Assembly (NCBI GenBank): GCA_022749755.1
Contig: CM040443.1
Span: 8,281,744 to 8,345,743, forward strand
DNA length: 64,000 bases
Origin: Azadirachta indica
Lineage: Eukaryota; Streptophyta; Magnoliopsida; Sapindales; Meliaceae
Reading direction: 5' to 3'
Shown here: positions 35,983-49,502 of the stretch, piece by piece
How positions within the stretch are numbered: the first letter of the stretch is position 1
Layout of the letters: each line of letters starts with the position of its first letter
The notes under the pieces: model-generated
Databases searched by the model: none
Seen by the model: only the letters and a program-made list of their open reading frames with translations
Told to the model about the DNA's origin: nothing
Made by a program: the position numbers and the translations under genes

Positions 35983-38569
35983 TTAAGAAACTCCGGAGTA
36001 CAAGTAACTTGCCTGGGAATATACGCTCTCGTCAAACAACGTAACTTCACAGGGCCCGGATGTGGAAGCCCAACTACCATGGGTGGTGTCATATCCGGGT
36101 CTAGGAACTTCCAAGCTGCCATTGACATGGTAATCCACTGGATTTTCTTGTATGTTCATATCTGATACTGGTTGGAATTTATCATTCAGTAAATTGACAT
36201 TATACGGAAGGTAAGAACATTGCCCTCCCAATTGCAGCCTCAGTGATGCAGTCCCACTTAACTCACTAAGAAGGCTACTTTCTTGCCCAGAATTAGAAAT
36301 CTCTGAACTTTTTCCGGTACCAAAGTATCCAGAATAACTCCCAAAGGAAGAACTTCCAGAGCATTCCACATCCCTAGAGAAAGATATAACTCAATGGCTG
36401 AGAACACATTTCAAAAAAAGATTTCATTTATATAATCTATGTGAATACAAATAGATATTACGCATTTCTATCCTGCATATGATGCAAAATTCCCACCATA
36501 TACTTGTCAATCTCTCCCTCTCTCAATTATAAACAATTTTTTTTTGTCTTAAACACTATTCTGTAGAAATAAACTGAATTAAGTTATCTATACACAAAGA
36601 AGCCTACTCTGAGAAGTCCACTTACCTATGGGAAAGCAAATTTGGATCTTCTGGTAGAACCAAAGGTCTGTTGTCATTGCTTGGAATCCATGATAGAGGT
36701 TGGAGCTGTTGTTCAGAACCCAATCTGAAAGGGATGTGCATCCCATGTTGGAACTGCAAGAGATAGTACTTCAGATAACACCTTCCAATAAATATATGTG
36801 GGAACTGATCTATGAAAATATTCCCTGCTCAGTTAAGCACTTCTTTACCTGACTACTGCATTCTAATGACATAAGTTGCTGCTTTCCTAAATTTTCCTGC
36901 CGAAAGAATGCAGACAGCATTAGTGCAACAAATACGCGTTCTCACTGACACGTGTATTTCATATTATGGTAAAGTAAACTCCTCTACTTCATTTATTTGC
37001 CCATACATGGAGTGCATATTCTAATTGACTATTTTCAATAACCTATCTTCATAATTAGCCTGAAAGAGCACGAAGGAAATTTTGCACATGAACTTCTTTA
37101 GATGGCACCAAACACAGGAATGACACACATACCTTGTGCACCCGTATTTGATTGAGATATTCCCTCAGTGAATTTTCCATTTGTCCCAAGTGTTCTACGC
37201 TGTTGATCTTGTCTGGATTAGTCCAGTAGCTGCATAATTCAATATTATATACGATTAGCACAGATTATGACTGACCATTGCATGGATTGAATTTCAGTAC
37301 CACGGCTTGAAATTAGAAACCCCTATAACTTAGCAACAAAATATTCGCAAGAAATCACCTCAGGCGCCTATGTATTTCAGAAAGTTGACTTTGCAATAAC
37401 CTTGTTTGGTTTGTAAGATCCTGCTCAAAGCAATCCAGGGAATAAGTACATGTCACCCGCATGAATATACATCACCAAAGAATCTTAAATGATCATAAAC
37501 AAGACTGAAATAGCTACTTCACATACCTCTATTGTCTGAGAACTGAAACACAAAGTAAAAAAGAAAATCTCATTAGACATATTTTAAAAGATAAAGCCAG
37601 TCCATTGAGCTCCAGCTGAACAAACTGTTTCACTATCAAAGAATTGTGAAATACCTTGTACCCAGAAATTCTTGTACATTTACATCGTGATCCAACTTCT
37701 TAAAAGTCTTCTTCAGTGCCTATACTTTCAAAGAGAAAATGGGAAATAATCTAACAAATAAGAATAATGACATTACATGCACTAAGACCAATCAGGAAAA
37801 AGAAAAAGAAAAATTGTAAAACCACTGGAGGAGAATGGGTTGTAAAAGAAACTTACTTCAAGACTTTCCAACTTCCTGTTCCAATCCAAAGAAAATTCAT
37901 TTAATTGCAATTCAATATGAACATTCAACTCAGAAATATGGAAATAAATGACATGGTTTTTTCAAGGGAGATAAATTATTCATACCTTTTTGCCCGTTCC
38001 TGTGGGGTTAGTTGAGCAAACTTTGCAATGACCTCTTCAATGCTACTAAAATCACCAAAAAGAAAAGAAGGAAATTTAACCATAATTTTAAAAAAACTTT
38101 AGAATCAAAGATTTGTAAGCACATGAAGATCAAACACTCTACCTCATACAATGCAATGCAAACAATACATAATATGTACAAAACTCACTTTTGCTAATAA
38201 CTTTTGAACAAGCATAAATGTCACCGTAAAATATAATTGCATCACCAAATTGTGAAAAGTCATTGCATGCCTATAATTGCTGAAACTACTTGCAACAGTT
38301 TTTTGTTTCTAGGTGCATAAAACTTCCTAAGAACTTTGCTTTCCATATTCCAAACATGCAAATAAGTAAGAAGATGAAGAGTACCTTCGCTTTCCATTAC
38401 ATAACGAAGGCTTGCCAGTTGGTGAGAACATGAGAAGGATAATGTCAATGTCACATAGTATTGATAATTCATTAGCTTTCTTCATGATGCCATGTTTCCT
38501 TTTGGCATAGGTCGCTTGACGGCCATTTGTATTCTCCAACTTTTTTATTTTTAGCTTAACCCTTCCCAT
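35983..38569 (-). CDS. MIKC*-type MADS-box transcription factor, AGL30/AGL65/AGL94 group
   Basis: Ten minus-strand exons join in frame to 356 residues: 38569-38385, 38045-37986, 37875-37857, 37719-37655, 37542-37527, 37420-37359, 37229-37133, 36896-36849, 36753-36626 and 36373-35983. Residues 1-60 form the MADS domain (MGRVKLKIKKLENTNGRQ, KRKHGIMKKANELSILCD, IILLMFSPTGK). The next part, with EEVIAKFAQLTPQERAKR and YWTNPDKINSVEHLGQME, is the extended K-like region of the P-clade of MIKC* proteins. Two exons are only 19 and 16 nt long. These factors act as heterodimers, mainly in pollen maturation in Arabidopsis. The C-terminus is rich in S, G and L (SSSFGSYSGYFGTG). A leader intron probably runs from 39077 to 38571 (donor TGG/GTAAGTT, acceptor TTTGCAG just before the ATG). 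The position matches Arabidopsis AGL94 next to EXPA1. Confidence 0.92.
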
Positions 38570-39078
38570 CCTGCAAATTAACCAAAATTCTTGAATACCC
38601 TCTTTGACAGTCACAAAACAAATTGAAAAACGTGGCTTACTTTCCTTGTTTAAGAAAAAGCTACAATATTTCTCACAATTCTAATCAATTGATTCCAAAT
38701 TCAATTTACACAATTTATCATATTTACTGCATGCGATGAATTGCTTCTAACACATCATTATCACCACGACTTTGCCAACAAAAAGTAAAAAAAAAAAAAA
38801 AAACCCATAAAGATGTTATCTGAAACAAAATAAACAGATTTGAACAGAAAATAAATACACTTTTTTTGTTTTGGGTGTTCAATAACAAACTGGGATGAAT
38901 AAAAACGGCAGAAACAAAAATAATCAAACAAAATATAAAAGAAAAAAAAAAAGAGAAAACCCAAATGGCTAAAACAGCTAAAAATGACCCCCAAAATGAA
39001 AGAAAATACCTTTTTTTGAGGAAAATTAGAATCCAAACTGGTAAAGTGAGATGAGAAAACAGAAAAGAACAACTTACC

Positions 39079-39977
39079 CAAATGAGCAAATCAAACGACA
39101 ACTTGAAAGCGGATTATGGAAAGGACTTAAATGTGGGGAGGGGGCCAAAAAGAGAAAGCAGAGGTAGAGAGAGAGAGATGTGAGCTTACATATAGGATTG
39201 TATTACACGACCGGGTGAGCGGGAAAAGCGGTCATTAAAAACGAGCTGGAGAATAGGAATCGCTCAGAAGTTCCCCTCAAAACCGACCAAACCAACTCGT
39301 TCATTTTACACCCCTTAATACAATATTTTAACTTCGACTTATTAACTCTCTCCAACTCTCTCTCTCTATCTCTCTGCTTTACCAACGTACGAACCGAACA
39401 CCAGCATCATCATCAACAGCAACAACAACAACTCACTTCATCTACTAACATCACTCTCAAATTACAAACAGAATATGGGTTTAACCCATTTCATTTCATT
39501 TCAACCGACTATAGTTCGCAATTTTTTTTTTTTAAAAAAATTATTGTTTATTGGCATACATAACGAACTTATTATTCGGTGTAGAGTGTTCACCCAAGGA
39601 ATGTTCCTGAATTAAAATAAAACATGTAAATATCAAGGGTAATAATGAAAAAAAAAATGTAAATTATCCTTACATTCTTAACACAGTTTTGTACATGTCG
39701 TTTGTGTATGCAAATATTTATTTTAAAAAAATATCTTTTTCTTCTAATGTTAGCTTGGAAAGCCCATCTGGACCAGTAACAATGAATAGGCCCCAAAATA
39801 AAACCCATCATTGTTATTATACTGCGAACTGAGAAGGTATCATTGAAAAAGCTGTATTCAGATGCAAGATGGATGTATTTAGATTCTATGTTTAAACAAA
39901 ACCTATTGGGCTGACAATTGGCCCAATTCTTATATCTAAATAACGAAATTTGGCAGCAGTACGAAACGCAGTTTCAA
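39079..39977. promoter_or_regulatory. Shared divergent promoter of MADS and mTERF genes
   Basis: The MADS gene (minus) and the mTERF gene (plus) are head to head with about 900 bp between the MADS leader donor and the mTERF ATG. The left part holds a GA-rich tract (39163-39179) and leader sequence of the MADS gene. The right end has TTGGGCTG and TTGGCCCAATTC at 39906-39928, site II-like motifs common before nuclear genes for organelle proteins. A palindromic T/A run lies at 39520-39541. Confidence 0.5.
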
Positions 39978-40853
39978 ATGTACCCAAAAATGATAAGCAG
40001 AATCCCACTTCCTCCTCTTCTAAACCCGCCCAAAGCCTGCTTCCAACCACCGTCCCTGGTTGCCACCACGTCCACCTCCGACTCCGGCCTTCTCTTCCGC
40101 CAAAAACTTCTCCACCTCCAAACTTTAAACGTCGACGCCCATAAAGCCCTTCACCTAAACCCCAATTTCCGCTCCACTCCCCTTTCCTCCCTCCTCTCCC
40201 TCCAAAATTACTTTCTTTCCCTCGGCCTTTCCCTCTCCGCCATTGGCCGCATCCTCGACATGCACCCGAAATTACTCACCTCCGACATCCCCGTCGACGT
40301 CGAACCGATCGTCGACTTTCTGCTCCGCGAAGTTCTCATCCCGTTTGACGATCTTCCCAAATCCCTGACGCGCTGCCCGCGAATCTTGGTCGCGGATTTG
40401 ACCAATCAATTGCGTCCAACTCTCGAGTTTCTTAAAGAATTCGGGTTTACGGGTGTGCATAGGATTAATTGCCAAACGACGTTGTTGCTGGTATCGAGTG
40501 TGGAGAGGACTTTGAAGCCGAAGATTGAGTTTCTGAAAAGTTTAGGGTTTTCGGATAAGGAAGTGGAGAAGATGGTGTTAAGGTCACCTGGGTTGTTAAC
40601 CTATAGTGTGGAGAATAATTTGGTGCCCAAAGTTGAGTTTTTTAGGGAGGAAATGAAAGGGGATTTAGAGGAAATTAAGAAGTTTCCGCAGTATTTTTCC
40701 TTTAGTTTAGAGAAGAAGATTAAGCCTAGGTATAGAATTTTGGTTGAGCAAGGATTTAAGCTTCCATTGTCAAAAATGTTGAGAGTTAGTGATGGGGAAT
40801 TCAATGCTATGTTGATTGAAATGCGATTACAATTGGCCAAGAGGAGAAGGTAA
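39978..40853 (+). CDS. mTERF family organelle protein, SOLDAT10-like
   Basis: This is a single-exon frame of 291 residues. The first ATG in frame was chosen; the frame is open 60 nt further upstream without another ATG. Residues 1-55 are rich in S, T and P with few acids, an organelle transit peptide. The rest has repeated helical mTERF motifs with the LxxxPxLL pattern: [43 protein letters not shown] and [17 protein letters not shown]. mTERF proteins bind organelle nucleic acid and affect transcription, splicing or translation. Length and the stretch ending KVSDG-like match what I recall of Arabidopsis SOLDAT10 (At2g03050, chloroplast), but orthology is not proven. Base use changes sharply inside the gene: C-rich and G-poor up to about 40430, then G-rich and C-poor. 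Confidence 0.92.
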   Translation: MYPKMISRIPLPPLLNPPKACFQPPSLVATTSTSDSGLLFRQKLLHLQTLNVDAHKALHLNPNFRSTPLSSLLSLQNYFLSLGLSLSAIGRILDMHPKLLTSDIPVDVEPIVDFLLREVLIPFDDLPKSLTRCPRILVADLTNQLRPTLEFLKEFGFTGVHRINCQTTLLLVSSVERTLKPKIEFLKSLGFSDKEVEKMVLRSPGLLTYSVENNLVPKVEFFREEMKGDLEEIKKFPQYFSFSLEKKIKPRYRILVEQGFKLPLSKMLRVSDGEFNAMLIEMRLQLAKRRR

Positions 40854-43800
40854 TTGTTGTAAATATATTGCAAAAATTTGTATTTAAATATAAGATGGTA
40901 GCTGTACGTATATGATTATATTTTTATCTTTGTGAAACAAAATATTGGCCTTGAGATGAATTTTCAATCTTATTCTGTCTTTCTACATCATGTGTGGCTA
41001 AGTTTGTAAATTCTAGAGGTTGAGGAACCAAAATTATGATGCATAAGCTATAATGTTATATTAGTTTTCTGATTTAACTTGTTTAGCCTTTTTACTGGAA
41101 AAATACTGGGATCTGACTCTGGGTATATGCACATTCTGTCTTTCCGATGTTGGTTGTAGGCAAAGAACATGTTCTTTGCTTTGTTGTTGGTAGATTGTTG
41201 CTGCATACTATTTTTATGAATTGGGATCTTTATGATAATGGGACTAAAATTCACGGTGAAGTTGTGCATGCACTTTAAAATCGAGGTTCTCATGGATAGT
41301 TCTTGGCCAGTGATTAAGTGAAATTTTTATTTAATATCGACGCTATACATTGCGGATATGAATTCAGTGCTTTCCTCTAGCTAATAATGTTTGGTTGAAG
41401 ACCTTTCAAATTTTCATTTCTAATTCATTGGTTTCATTTTCATTTCCTGTTAGTGGATGCCTTGCTTCCCTTTTGAAATTATTCCGGAGTTATTTGTGAT
41501 TGCTGATGAAAACTAAACAGTTTGCTGAAATAAATGTAATGGTTACTTTACATTAATAGTGGATTCTAATGATTTATCCTCTTGAATCTATGAAGAGTGT
41601 TTGAACGTACGTGATTCAGAGGTGTAGTCTACAGAGACTAGTTTTATAAAGAATCGGCTTATTCATTTCGAAAATATAAGTTTCCAAAGATTGTATTGTA
41701 GTTCTGGTAATAGTTTGCCTGCATTATTTTGATGGATTTGTGTTAAGATTTACCAAGTAATACATAGCCATGACTAACACACTTTCTATCTGTGGTTAAG
41801 TGTTGCCCTTTTTCTGTGGAACATAAGAGAAATCAATCAAATTGATCTGAGGCTGAGGCTGAGGCTTGACATTATGGATGAGTTTGTTCTGTCCACAGAT
41901 CTAAGTTATTCTTGTTTCTAGTTCTGCTTGAATATCATTCTTAAATTTATGTTGGCAATTGGCAGTCGGAATGGTTGAGGTTTGGTCATTTTCGTTAAAT
42001 TTACAAAAATTAAAATTGGTTTCCCGACGCAACCCATTTTTCTGTACGGCAAAGAGTGCAAGACAGTGCCAAGTAGTAGGTCAGCTGTAAGGCCTTGAGA
42101 AAATGGGCCGAACCAGCTTGGGTGCCACTTCATACACCCCTTTGGTGACTCATTAGTTGATTGCAGGAAAGTGGGTGTATCTAGCTAGGAATAAGAGGGG
42201 TGGAATCAGGGCCAGTTTTTCCACGAGAGTTGGATTGAACGAGTTTGGGCAGAGGCAACTATAGCAAAGAAACTTACTAGCTAATTGCAGCTCCCGCGCT
42301 ATGGTAGTGGGTAGCTGTGGGTGCGCTGTGCCCTTCAGTAGTCTGGATTTCCTAAATACAGCACACTTAATGATGTGATGTAAATGTGTGTAGAAAGGTC
42401 AATGGCATTGAAGCATATATTATAGTTTTAATGAAATTTAACTAGTAATGGTAAATAAGCTATGGGTACAACCGTGCCTTCCATGTGATATACATAAAAC
42501 GGAAACAGAATCAGTTGTACGTAAGACATTAATAGATTTGTCTCTGTGAAATAATAATAATAACAATAGAGTATGAACTAGCAACCATTGTATCGATGAT
42601 CAAAATGAAAAGAGTATTTTATGGATGATGTAACAGTATGTATGATCACCATATCCGCATTTAATATGCCAAATTATGGTACATTAACATTACCTTCTGT
42701 TTTGTATCCGCACTGTTTTCACACGAATTGCAACAGAAAAGTTTCAGTACTACTGTACCAGCAAGCTGCCGTCACCAGTGTTCTTAATGTCACGTCGAAA
42801 CAACTGTTTACGCTAGCCGTTTAAGCAAGGCGCGCTTTTATTATAGTGACCCCAAATTTCCTGCATATTTAGAGAAGCAAAGAAAAATAGGTAATCAAGT
42901 ACATCCAAATCCATGTTTTCGTAGAATTTCCTTCATCCGATCTTGATTCTCGAACTTGTTTATATCAATCATTCAATCAATCATTTTGTTAAGATTTTAT
43001 TTATAAATAATTAACAAGACACGGGCTTCCTAATATAGTACGGTGTGTAATAAGCTGATGCAAAAAGAAAAAAAAAAGCTGTATAACAGCATAGTAGAGG
43101 GGTCTACGCACGTGGACTGGTACATTCACTTGTTTTTCTTTGTTCAGGCATGGTTTAGTCTCGACACTGTAGACAAAAAAAAAAACCGAAAAGCAAGATG
43201 AAATTTTTTTTTTTAATTATTGAGAAAAAAATAATTACCAGGTGCAGACAACTCCTCTATGTTAGTAAAACTGTGTCTCTTCCCGAATCGATGTAAGAAA
43301 ATCTTTAACCAAATCAACAATCTGTCCTTTGTGTCCTTTCTTTTTTTTTTTCTTTTTACATCTTTCTTTCCTGTCACTTCCCCGACGCATGCACAGTAAA
43401 ATTAATTTCTTGCACCACTGTAATAAATACTGTACAACACAAAAAAGAAGCCCCATATTTTCATCCTTGCCCCCTTTATATATATTTACAGTGTTTTGAT
43501 TTTTAACTTAATACGTGGAACTGTTGAGGTCGGGATGATAATGTGGCGCGTCTTTTTCATTTTTTTAATTCGTCTGTAAAAAAGATTTTCCAAACGAAGT
43601 TTGATCGAAAAAAAAAAAAAAGCAAAATGCTTACGCTTTGCTCTAGCTTCTCCCTAGACCATCCATTTGCTGTGAGTTGTTTACGTCTTGCAAATCATGG
43701 AGATGAGCAGTGGGAAACTAATAAAAACCTTTAATTACTATATCTAGTACTAAATATTGTAATGAGGTCATATCTGTTAAAAGTAGCATTTGGTTTTCTT

Positions 43801-46800
43801 TCTGAATTTCTGATTCTTTCTGTATCATCAGGGCAGTATGCATTGTTTGCTGACTGTTAGAGACCTATGTCTAAATGTGGAATCATATATCTTCTATATC
43901 CTTCCCCTTGTTCGGATAATTCACCGGATAGTCAGGTCTAAGAAAAACCCTATATCTGCTCATCTGCATCTCTTCTCTCTTTCTGCAGTAACCTATGTAC
44001 ATGTACTTGCTGACTTCATCAGCTTGCTTGTAAATAAAGTTATTAACATATTTTTTTTCCATAGCTGTATTTATGCACAGGTACTGCCCTAAAAATTTGT
44101 AGCTTAAACCTTGAACAACTGTTTCTCTCTGTAGGTTTTTAGGGTGCTGCTTGTCACGTGAGTCCCACGCGGGTGGAAGGGACACAGGCAGAAGTATACA
44201 GAATACAGATGCAGTACTGCAGGTTGGATGCAGAATACTTTTACTGATTATCTACACTACACATTGCATGGATACGAGCAACGCGTGCATTGTTTTTAGT
44301 CGATCTAACATAATGATTGATGAGACGGGTCTTTGGTAATATTCGGCTTGTGAGACAGCTGGTAGTTGGGAAGATGGGTTTGGCATAAATTCATGCTTTC
44401 TCAAACTATGCACTGTTACATGTTCAATTGTTTTTAATCAAGTCAAACGTATGATCATGGGAGAAGGAGAATAAGTTGTAATGCCAAAACAACGCAAAAG
44501 ATTGAATCATGCATACTTGAAAAGAACTAGCTCATTGAATAGTTTTCTAGTTATTTGTTATTATATTTCCTAGTCTGTTTTGATGAAAGGTACAGTTAAT
44601 ATGACTTGGGTCCCTTCTCCTTGTAAGGTGAGAGATGCATTTATGCCTGGCAGGTATCCGTCCATCAAACGTTAAGACGTGGGTCTTAGCTAGATGTTAC
44701 AATTCACTAGCTATTCCCTAGACTACTCTTAACTTAATTAGCTATCTATTCTAAAAGGGTATGAAAAAAATACTCTCTGAGTTGTCTGAGACCAAGTGAG
44801 TTTCATCATGACTACAGCATGAATGATTTTGTTTGGATTTCCAAAGAACTTTCTGTGAACTGTGATGAAGTGATTGAAAAGCATTTTCCATTTCTCAAAA
44901 TGGTACAATCCGGGAAGATTTGGACCAATAAAATCACACGGAACCACTTAAAAAACTCAGAAGTGGCAAGCAGCTTAATTAATTACCAAACAGAACGGAT
45001 GCAAGTTTACATTGTCCGGGTCTGGGTGGGTGACTCCTGCGTTGGGTTCAATTTACCATATTCCAAAAACAACCCTTAAGAAACAGGTCCCAAAGTCACC
45101 AATTACGGTCTACATCTCGCGACATACCCAAATGGTATGGTAATGGAAGGTGAAGGATCATATTGAAAGTAGTGCTGTTGTGCTAAACGACTTCCATGCT
45201 TTATTATACATAATATTATATTGTACCCACTATAATGCATTTGCATTTTGCAATGCGAAAACCCAGTTCGCGGCCTAGATTTTGTCTTGTTTTTGGGAGC
45301 TCTGGGGTGCCCTAAAACAAAGTAAGGGCACCAATTGGTTTCCTTTTCATATGGCTACAAGGGAACAGCCCCAACAGAATCTTATGGTTCAGTCCTACTA
45401 CTTATATTGTGGGCCATCAAATATATGTATATTAGATATAGATATATCATTTTTCTTTTCCCTGTTTCGTGTTATTTGTGGTTTCTTCATCGTTAGCAAA
45501 TATTTGATTAACTGCGCTAGCTATTTTTCGCATCTTACAAATATTATGGGGTCATTTCAAAAGCATGTTGGACATATAACAGACTGAAGCACATGAAGTT
45601 AATTAGGGTATGTGCTGTGGGAACCCATATATATGCATCATCATCTTCTCCTTCTAGACAAGAAACCATGACAATGGCGGATTGGATGGCCCCAACTACT
45701 CAGTCTCTCTTAACAAACAACAGTCTTGCTTCTTGATTTTGGTTATTCAACTACATCTTCATCTATACCTTTCATGTCATGTGACATACAGGCACCTCGA
45801 TCAAGTTGTCCTTCTAGCCTTATTTTGCTGCAGAAGTTTCACTGTTTTTTTTCACTATTTTTATGCATAGATTGTAAGCCTTTCAAATATATATATATAA
45901 TATATATATATATAGATCTTGGAAGCCTAAAAGAAAAGGAGACTGTTTGAATGTTCCACCGTAGTTGAATATTAGTAGCTTGGCTTTTGTAAGTTTGTTG
46001 ACATTAATTATGAGTCTAATATCTTCTCAAGAGAATGTCCATCTAACATTCCGTGAATTTTATGAAATTGGTTTAATTGGTTCTAATCGTGCCGTTTATA
46101 TATTCAAGACGATGAAGTCAATGTTTTGAACCAGTTATATTAGGCAATCCAAATGAATTAAACTCCTTGTTATAATTAATATGTTGATTTGTTAGTAATA
46201 CGTCATATTTAATTACTGTATGTTCGTAATTTAAAAAATCATAACAACTAAAGTATTTCATAGACACTAACATTTACTCACTCATTTATCTTGTTGTTGT
46301 CGTTATTATCATTATTATTATTTGCTTATATTATAAGATGATAATTAATATTCATTCATAGTTAACATTATACGACAAGGCATTGAATCGTCCAAGAGAT
46401 AAATAACAATTACAAGATGATATAAGCCTTATTTTGTTAACGAAACTAACTTGCATTTTTATCTCTTTCTGCCACCGTTAGTCAGGTAGCTAACTTTATG
46501 TATTATTATAATGTGAGTGCTTATTAATTTGCATGGAAGGCAGTATTAATGTTTAAGTAACGAACAAAGGTTTCTAGTTTTGTAGATAAACCCCCGCAGA
46601 AGGGTGAGGTTTAATTATAGCGAACAACTAGGCCGTGTATTCTTTCTTCCTATATAACGAGGGGTCTTACTGAGCGTGACAACACGTGCCCCTACGTAAA
46701 AGCCTGGGGCCAAAAGATCAGTGGAGACGACAAGAAAAAAACCAGGGCAAGAGAGGCATCCTATGTTTGAAGTTTGAAGTCAATTTTGTAATAATTCTAA

Positions 46801-48407
46801 CTCGAATTGAAATCAGCAGGGTCCACTCGTGTGCAACACGCAGGCACACGTGGGAGTAGTGCGAGTGTTGCAGAAGAAGAAAAAAAAACAAGAATATATA
46901 GGTCGATCTGGGATCAAGATATGCACGATGATGGCAAATATATATTTATATTTATATTTATATATTCGGATCCACAAATTTAATTTAGCTGTCAATCTCA
47001 CACATCCATACACATGTTTCCACTTTTCTGTTTCCATTTAGTGTCTGAAAAGATGGAGACCAAGTGATCCGTTGTCCTTTTCTCTGAAAATATAGCATAT
47101 AATGACCACTTTGGAGTTTGAGTTCTTTGGAAACTTTCTATTTGATCACTTCCCACAAGGCACCAAACCTAACTACGTTGTCCCATCCCCCTCCATCATT
47201 TCTATAACCTCCCCCTTATGGCTGTTTTTTAATTTACAGCAACTACAAATATAAACAAATGAATTCTTGATGGATATTAATTATAAAGTGAAAATGAAAA
47301 TATATACCAAATATTGTGCATGGGTATATGAATTCTAGGGCATTTGGAGTTCTCTCTTCTCTCCCTTTTATGAGAGTAGATTGGATAGTCTCCCTCTAAT
47401 TAGGAGTGGATAATTATTCTATACGAGTTAGAGATCCGAACGGCTAGCTCCATGTAAGTTTGATTCAACAAATAAATAATATCAATATTAAAAAAAAAGG
47501 CATAAGTATGTAATTAACAAATATTTTAACGGAATATTGTCAAATATCAAAGATAGCAACAGTACTTTAAAGTGCCAAACTCACAAGAGTTATGACAACT
47601 CATTTGCAGCGAAAACTATTTTTCAACACAAAAAACCCAATATAAATAAAAAGCATTTGGGATTTACTGCATTGATTTCTAATGTAGTTGAAAAGGAATA
47701 TGACAAAATAAAAGAGAGTTGTAGGCAATTCCCGATGCATGTGAGGTCTTTCTCTTACTCTCAAAGGGCGGGGTGGGGTGGTGATGATGATGACATCAAA
47801 AGACAGATAAATGATGCACTAAGCAAGCAAGTTCACATGCATGTGTGAATCATAAATGACATTAGGCAGGGAAAAAAAAATATACTACAATATGACACCA
47901 ACATGCTTCCTATGGTTGGGACCCTATGGCCTCGAAATAGTTATAGGAAGGCAATAAAGAGTAACTGCAAATAGGTGGCCTATCTTCTTATGGGGCTCTC
48001 AGTGAATGATTTTTTCAATTGTTGGGGTCTTTCTGTTGGTCTGTTTCCCATATAAAACCAGTTTTTCAAAGTTTCATTTTGACCGAGACTACTTACTGTG
48101 TTCAGTTTCTTTACTGCAGCAGCGATGATAGTACATTCCTGTTACCCTGTGATTACATTAAATGTAACGTCTGTCATTGGGTTTTCCAGTTAGTGAAAAC
48201 TGAATAAACATAAAATGGGTAACAGAAAAAGATAAAATAAAATTTACGTTAAAATATTCTGTAATTTTTTCCTCTTCTTCTTTTTTTTTTTTTTTTTTTT
48301 TTTTGAGTTAGCGTTTAAAGCTAGGAAATGACAACTCAGTCCAAGGACATTCCTCGCACGAAAATATGCCTTTCCTTGTTCTCGACTGATTTTAATTGGA
48401 GTTTGTA

Positions 48408-48444
<37 letters not shown>

Positions 48445-49279
48445 ATTGCGACGAGAGAACCCGTTTTTTCTTTTTTACTTCTGTAAAAGTCTGATTAGTC
48501 GTGAAATCTATTCTCTCAGAAACTACAACGACGAACAACTGGTATGAATCATTCATAATTGCACTATGAAATCTCTGTTTACACTAATTAAATGGGCGAC
48601 ACAATAACGGGCTTTTTTACAAGACAAGGGAAAAGACAAAAGAAAAAAAAATGGTAAAGTTTTGGGGGGCTTAGATGACGTTGAAGGCATAGTATTGTTA
48701 CCAATTAGTTCCTAAAGAATGGAAATGGAAATGAATCAAATAACCCTTGGCAAAACGGGATGGTTGTTGGGTCAACGTCAGGTGGTTAACTGAACCCAAG
48801 TTAAAACAACTATTCTCTTAGGTTAAAAATTAAATAATAAGATTAAAAATCAGACCTATTAATTATTTACTAGTGTTTGGCAGGAGCCGTTGCATCAAAG
48901 CTCTCATTTTCTGCCCTGAAAAGAAAGGGTGTCTTAGACCTGCACAAGCTGAAGCTAGCATACATACATCAAATTAGTCTTTCTTGTCATTATAGAGTGA
49001 GACAGTCTAAGAACTCTCAACCCCATTTGGTACAGGGAAGAAAGAAAGAGACGGATACAAATATGTGTATATCTTTACTTCCCACACGTGCAAATTTATT
49101 TATTTGGGATATATTTAATCATGTAATAATAAGGAAACTAGTTTAATTACAGGTTTATGGTTCAGTCAGCAGGGTGGTTAACTACTTTTAACGCTTTCTT
49201 TTTTCTCTCAGTTGATACAAGAAGGGGAAGCCGTGTAGGTTTCTGTTAAAAAGCTTTTGCTGTTTTTGTTGTTTCAAAG
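40854..49279. other. Long gene-free region between mTERF and MYB genes
   Basis: About 8.4 kb in which I recognise no gene. Open frames at 44819-45079 and 47537-47848 (86 and 103 codons) show no family features. Poly-A/T runs, (AT)n near 45888-45913 and ATTT-type repeats are present. G-box motifs occur near 44153 (GTCACGTGAG), 46682 (ACACGTGCCC) and 46848 (CACACGTGGGA). The last two lie 2.7-2.8 kb upstream of the MYB gene and could be distal regulatory sites. Confidence 0.5.
48408..48444. repeat. Compound (TG)n(TA)n microsatellite
   Basis: About seven TG units run directly into about eleven TA units in the region upstream of the MYB gene. Confidence 0.9.
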
Positions 49280-49502
49280 TCTCTCTCTCTCTCTCTCTCT
49301 TTCCCAAGCACACTGCTGCAAATAAACCTTTGATCTCCTTTCCTTTCCCTTATCTGTCAAACTTGCCTTTAATTTTTAGTCTCACGTAAATGTGTTTTTG
49401 TTTACTTTTCTTTTTTTCTTCTCCATTTATATAATATCTGTCCATGAAGATGACCCTGTAACAGTTGTATAACAGCATCTGTCAGACAGAGGAAATGAAG
49501 GC
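49280..49502 (+). promoter_or_regulatory. MYB gene leader with (TC)n tract and upstream ATGs
   Basis: A (TC)n tract at 49280-49302 lies about 200 bp before the start codon, as often seen at plant transcription starts. The leader contains a five-codon upstream frame at 49444-49461. A second ATG at 49495, out of frame with the main start at 49503, opens 39 codons, overlaps the coding region and stops at 49611. Both could lower translation of the MYB protein. Confidence 0.6.

Noticed and set aside
44819..45079. 86-codon frame on the plus strand
   Set aside because: No family features and an overlapping open frame on the opposite strand; likely chance.
47537..47848. 103-codon frame on the plus strand
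   Set aside because: Starts at a non-ATG codon and shows no motif; composition follows the local AT-rich DNA.
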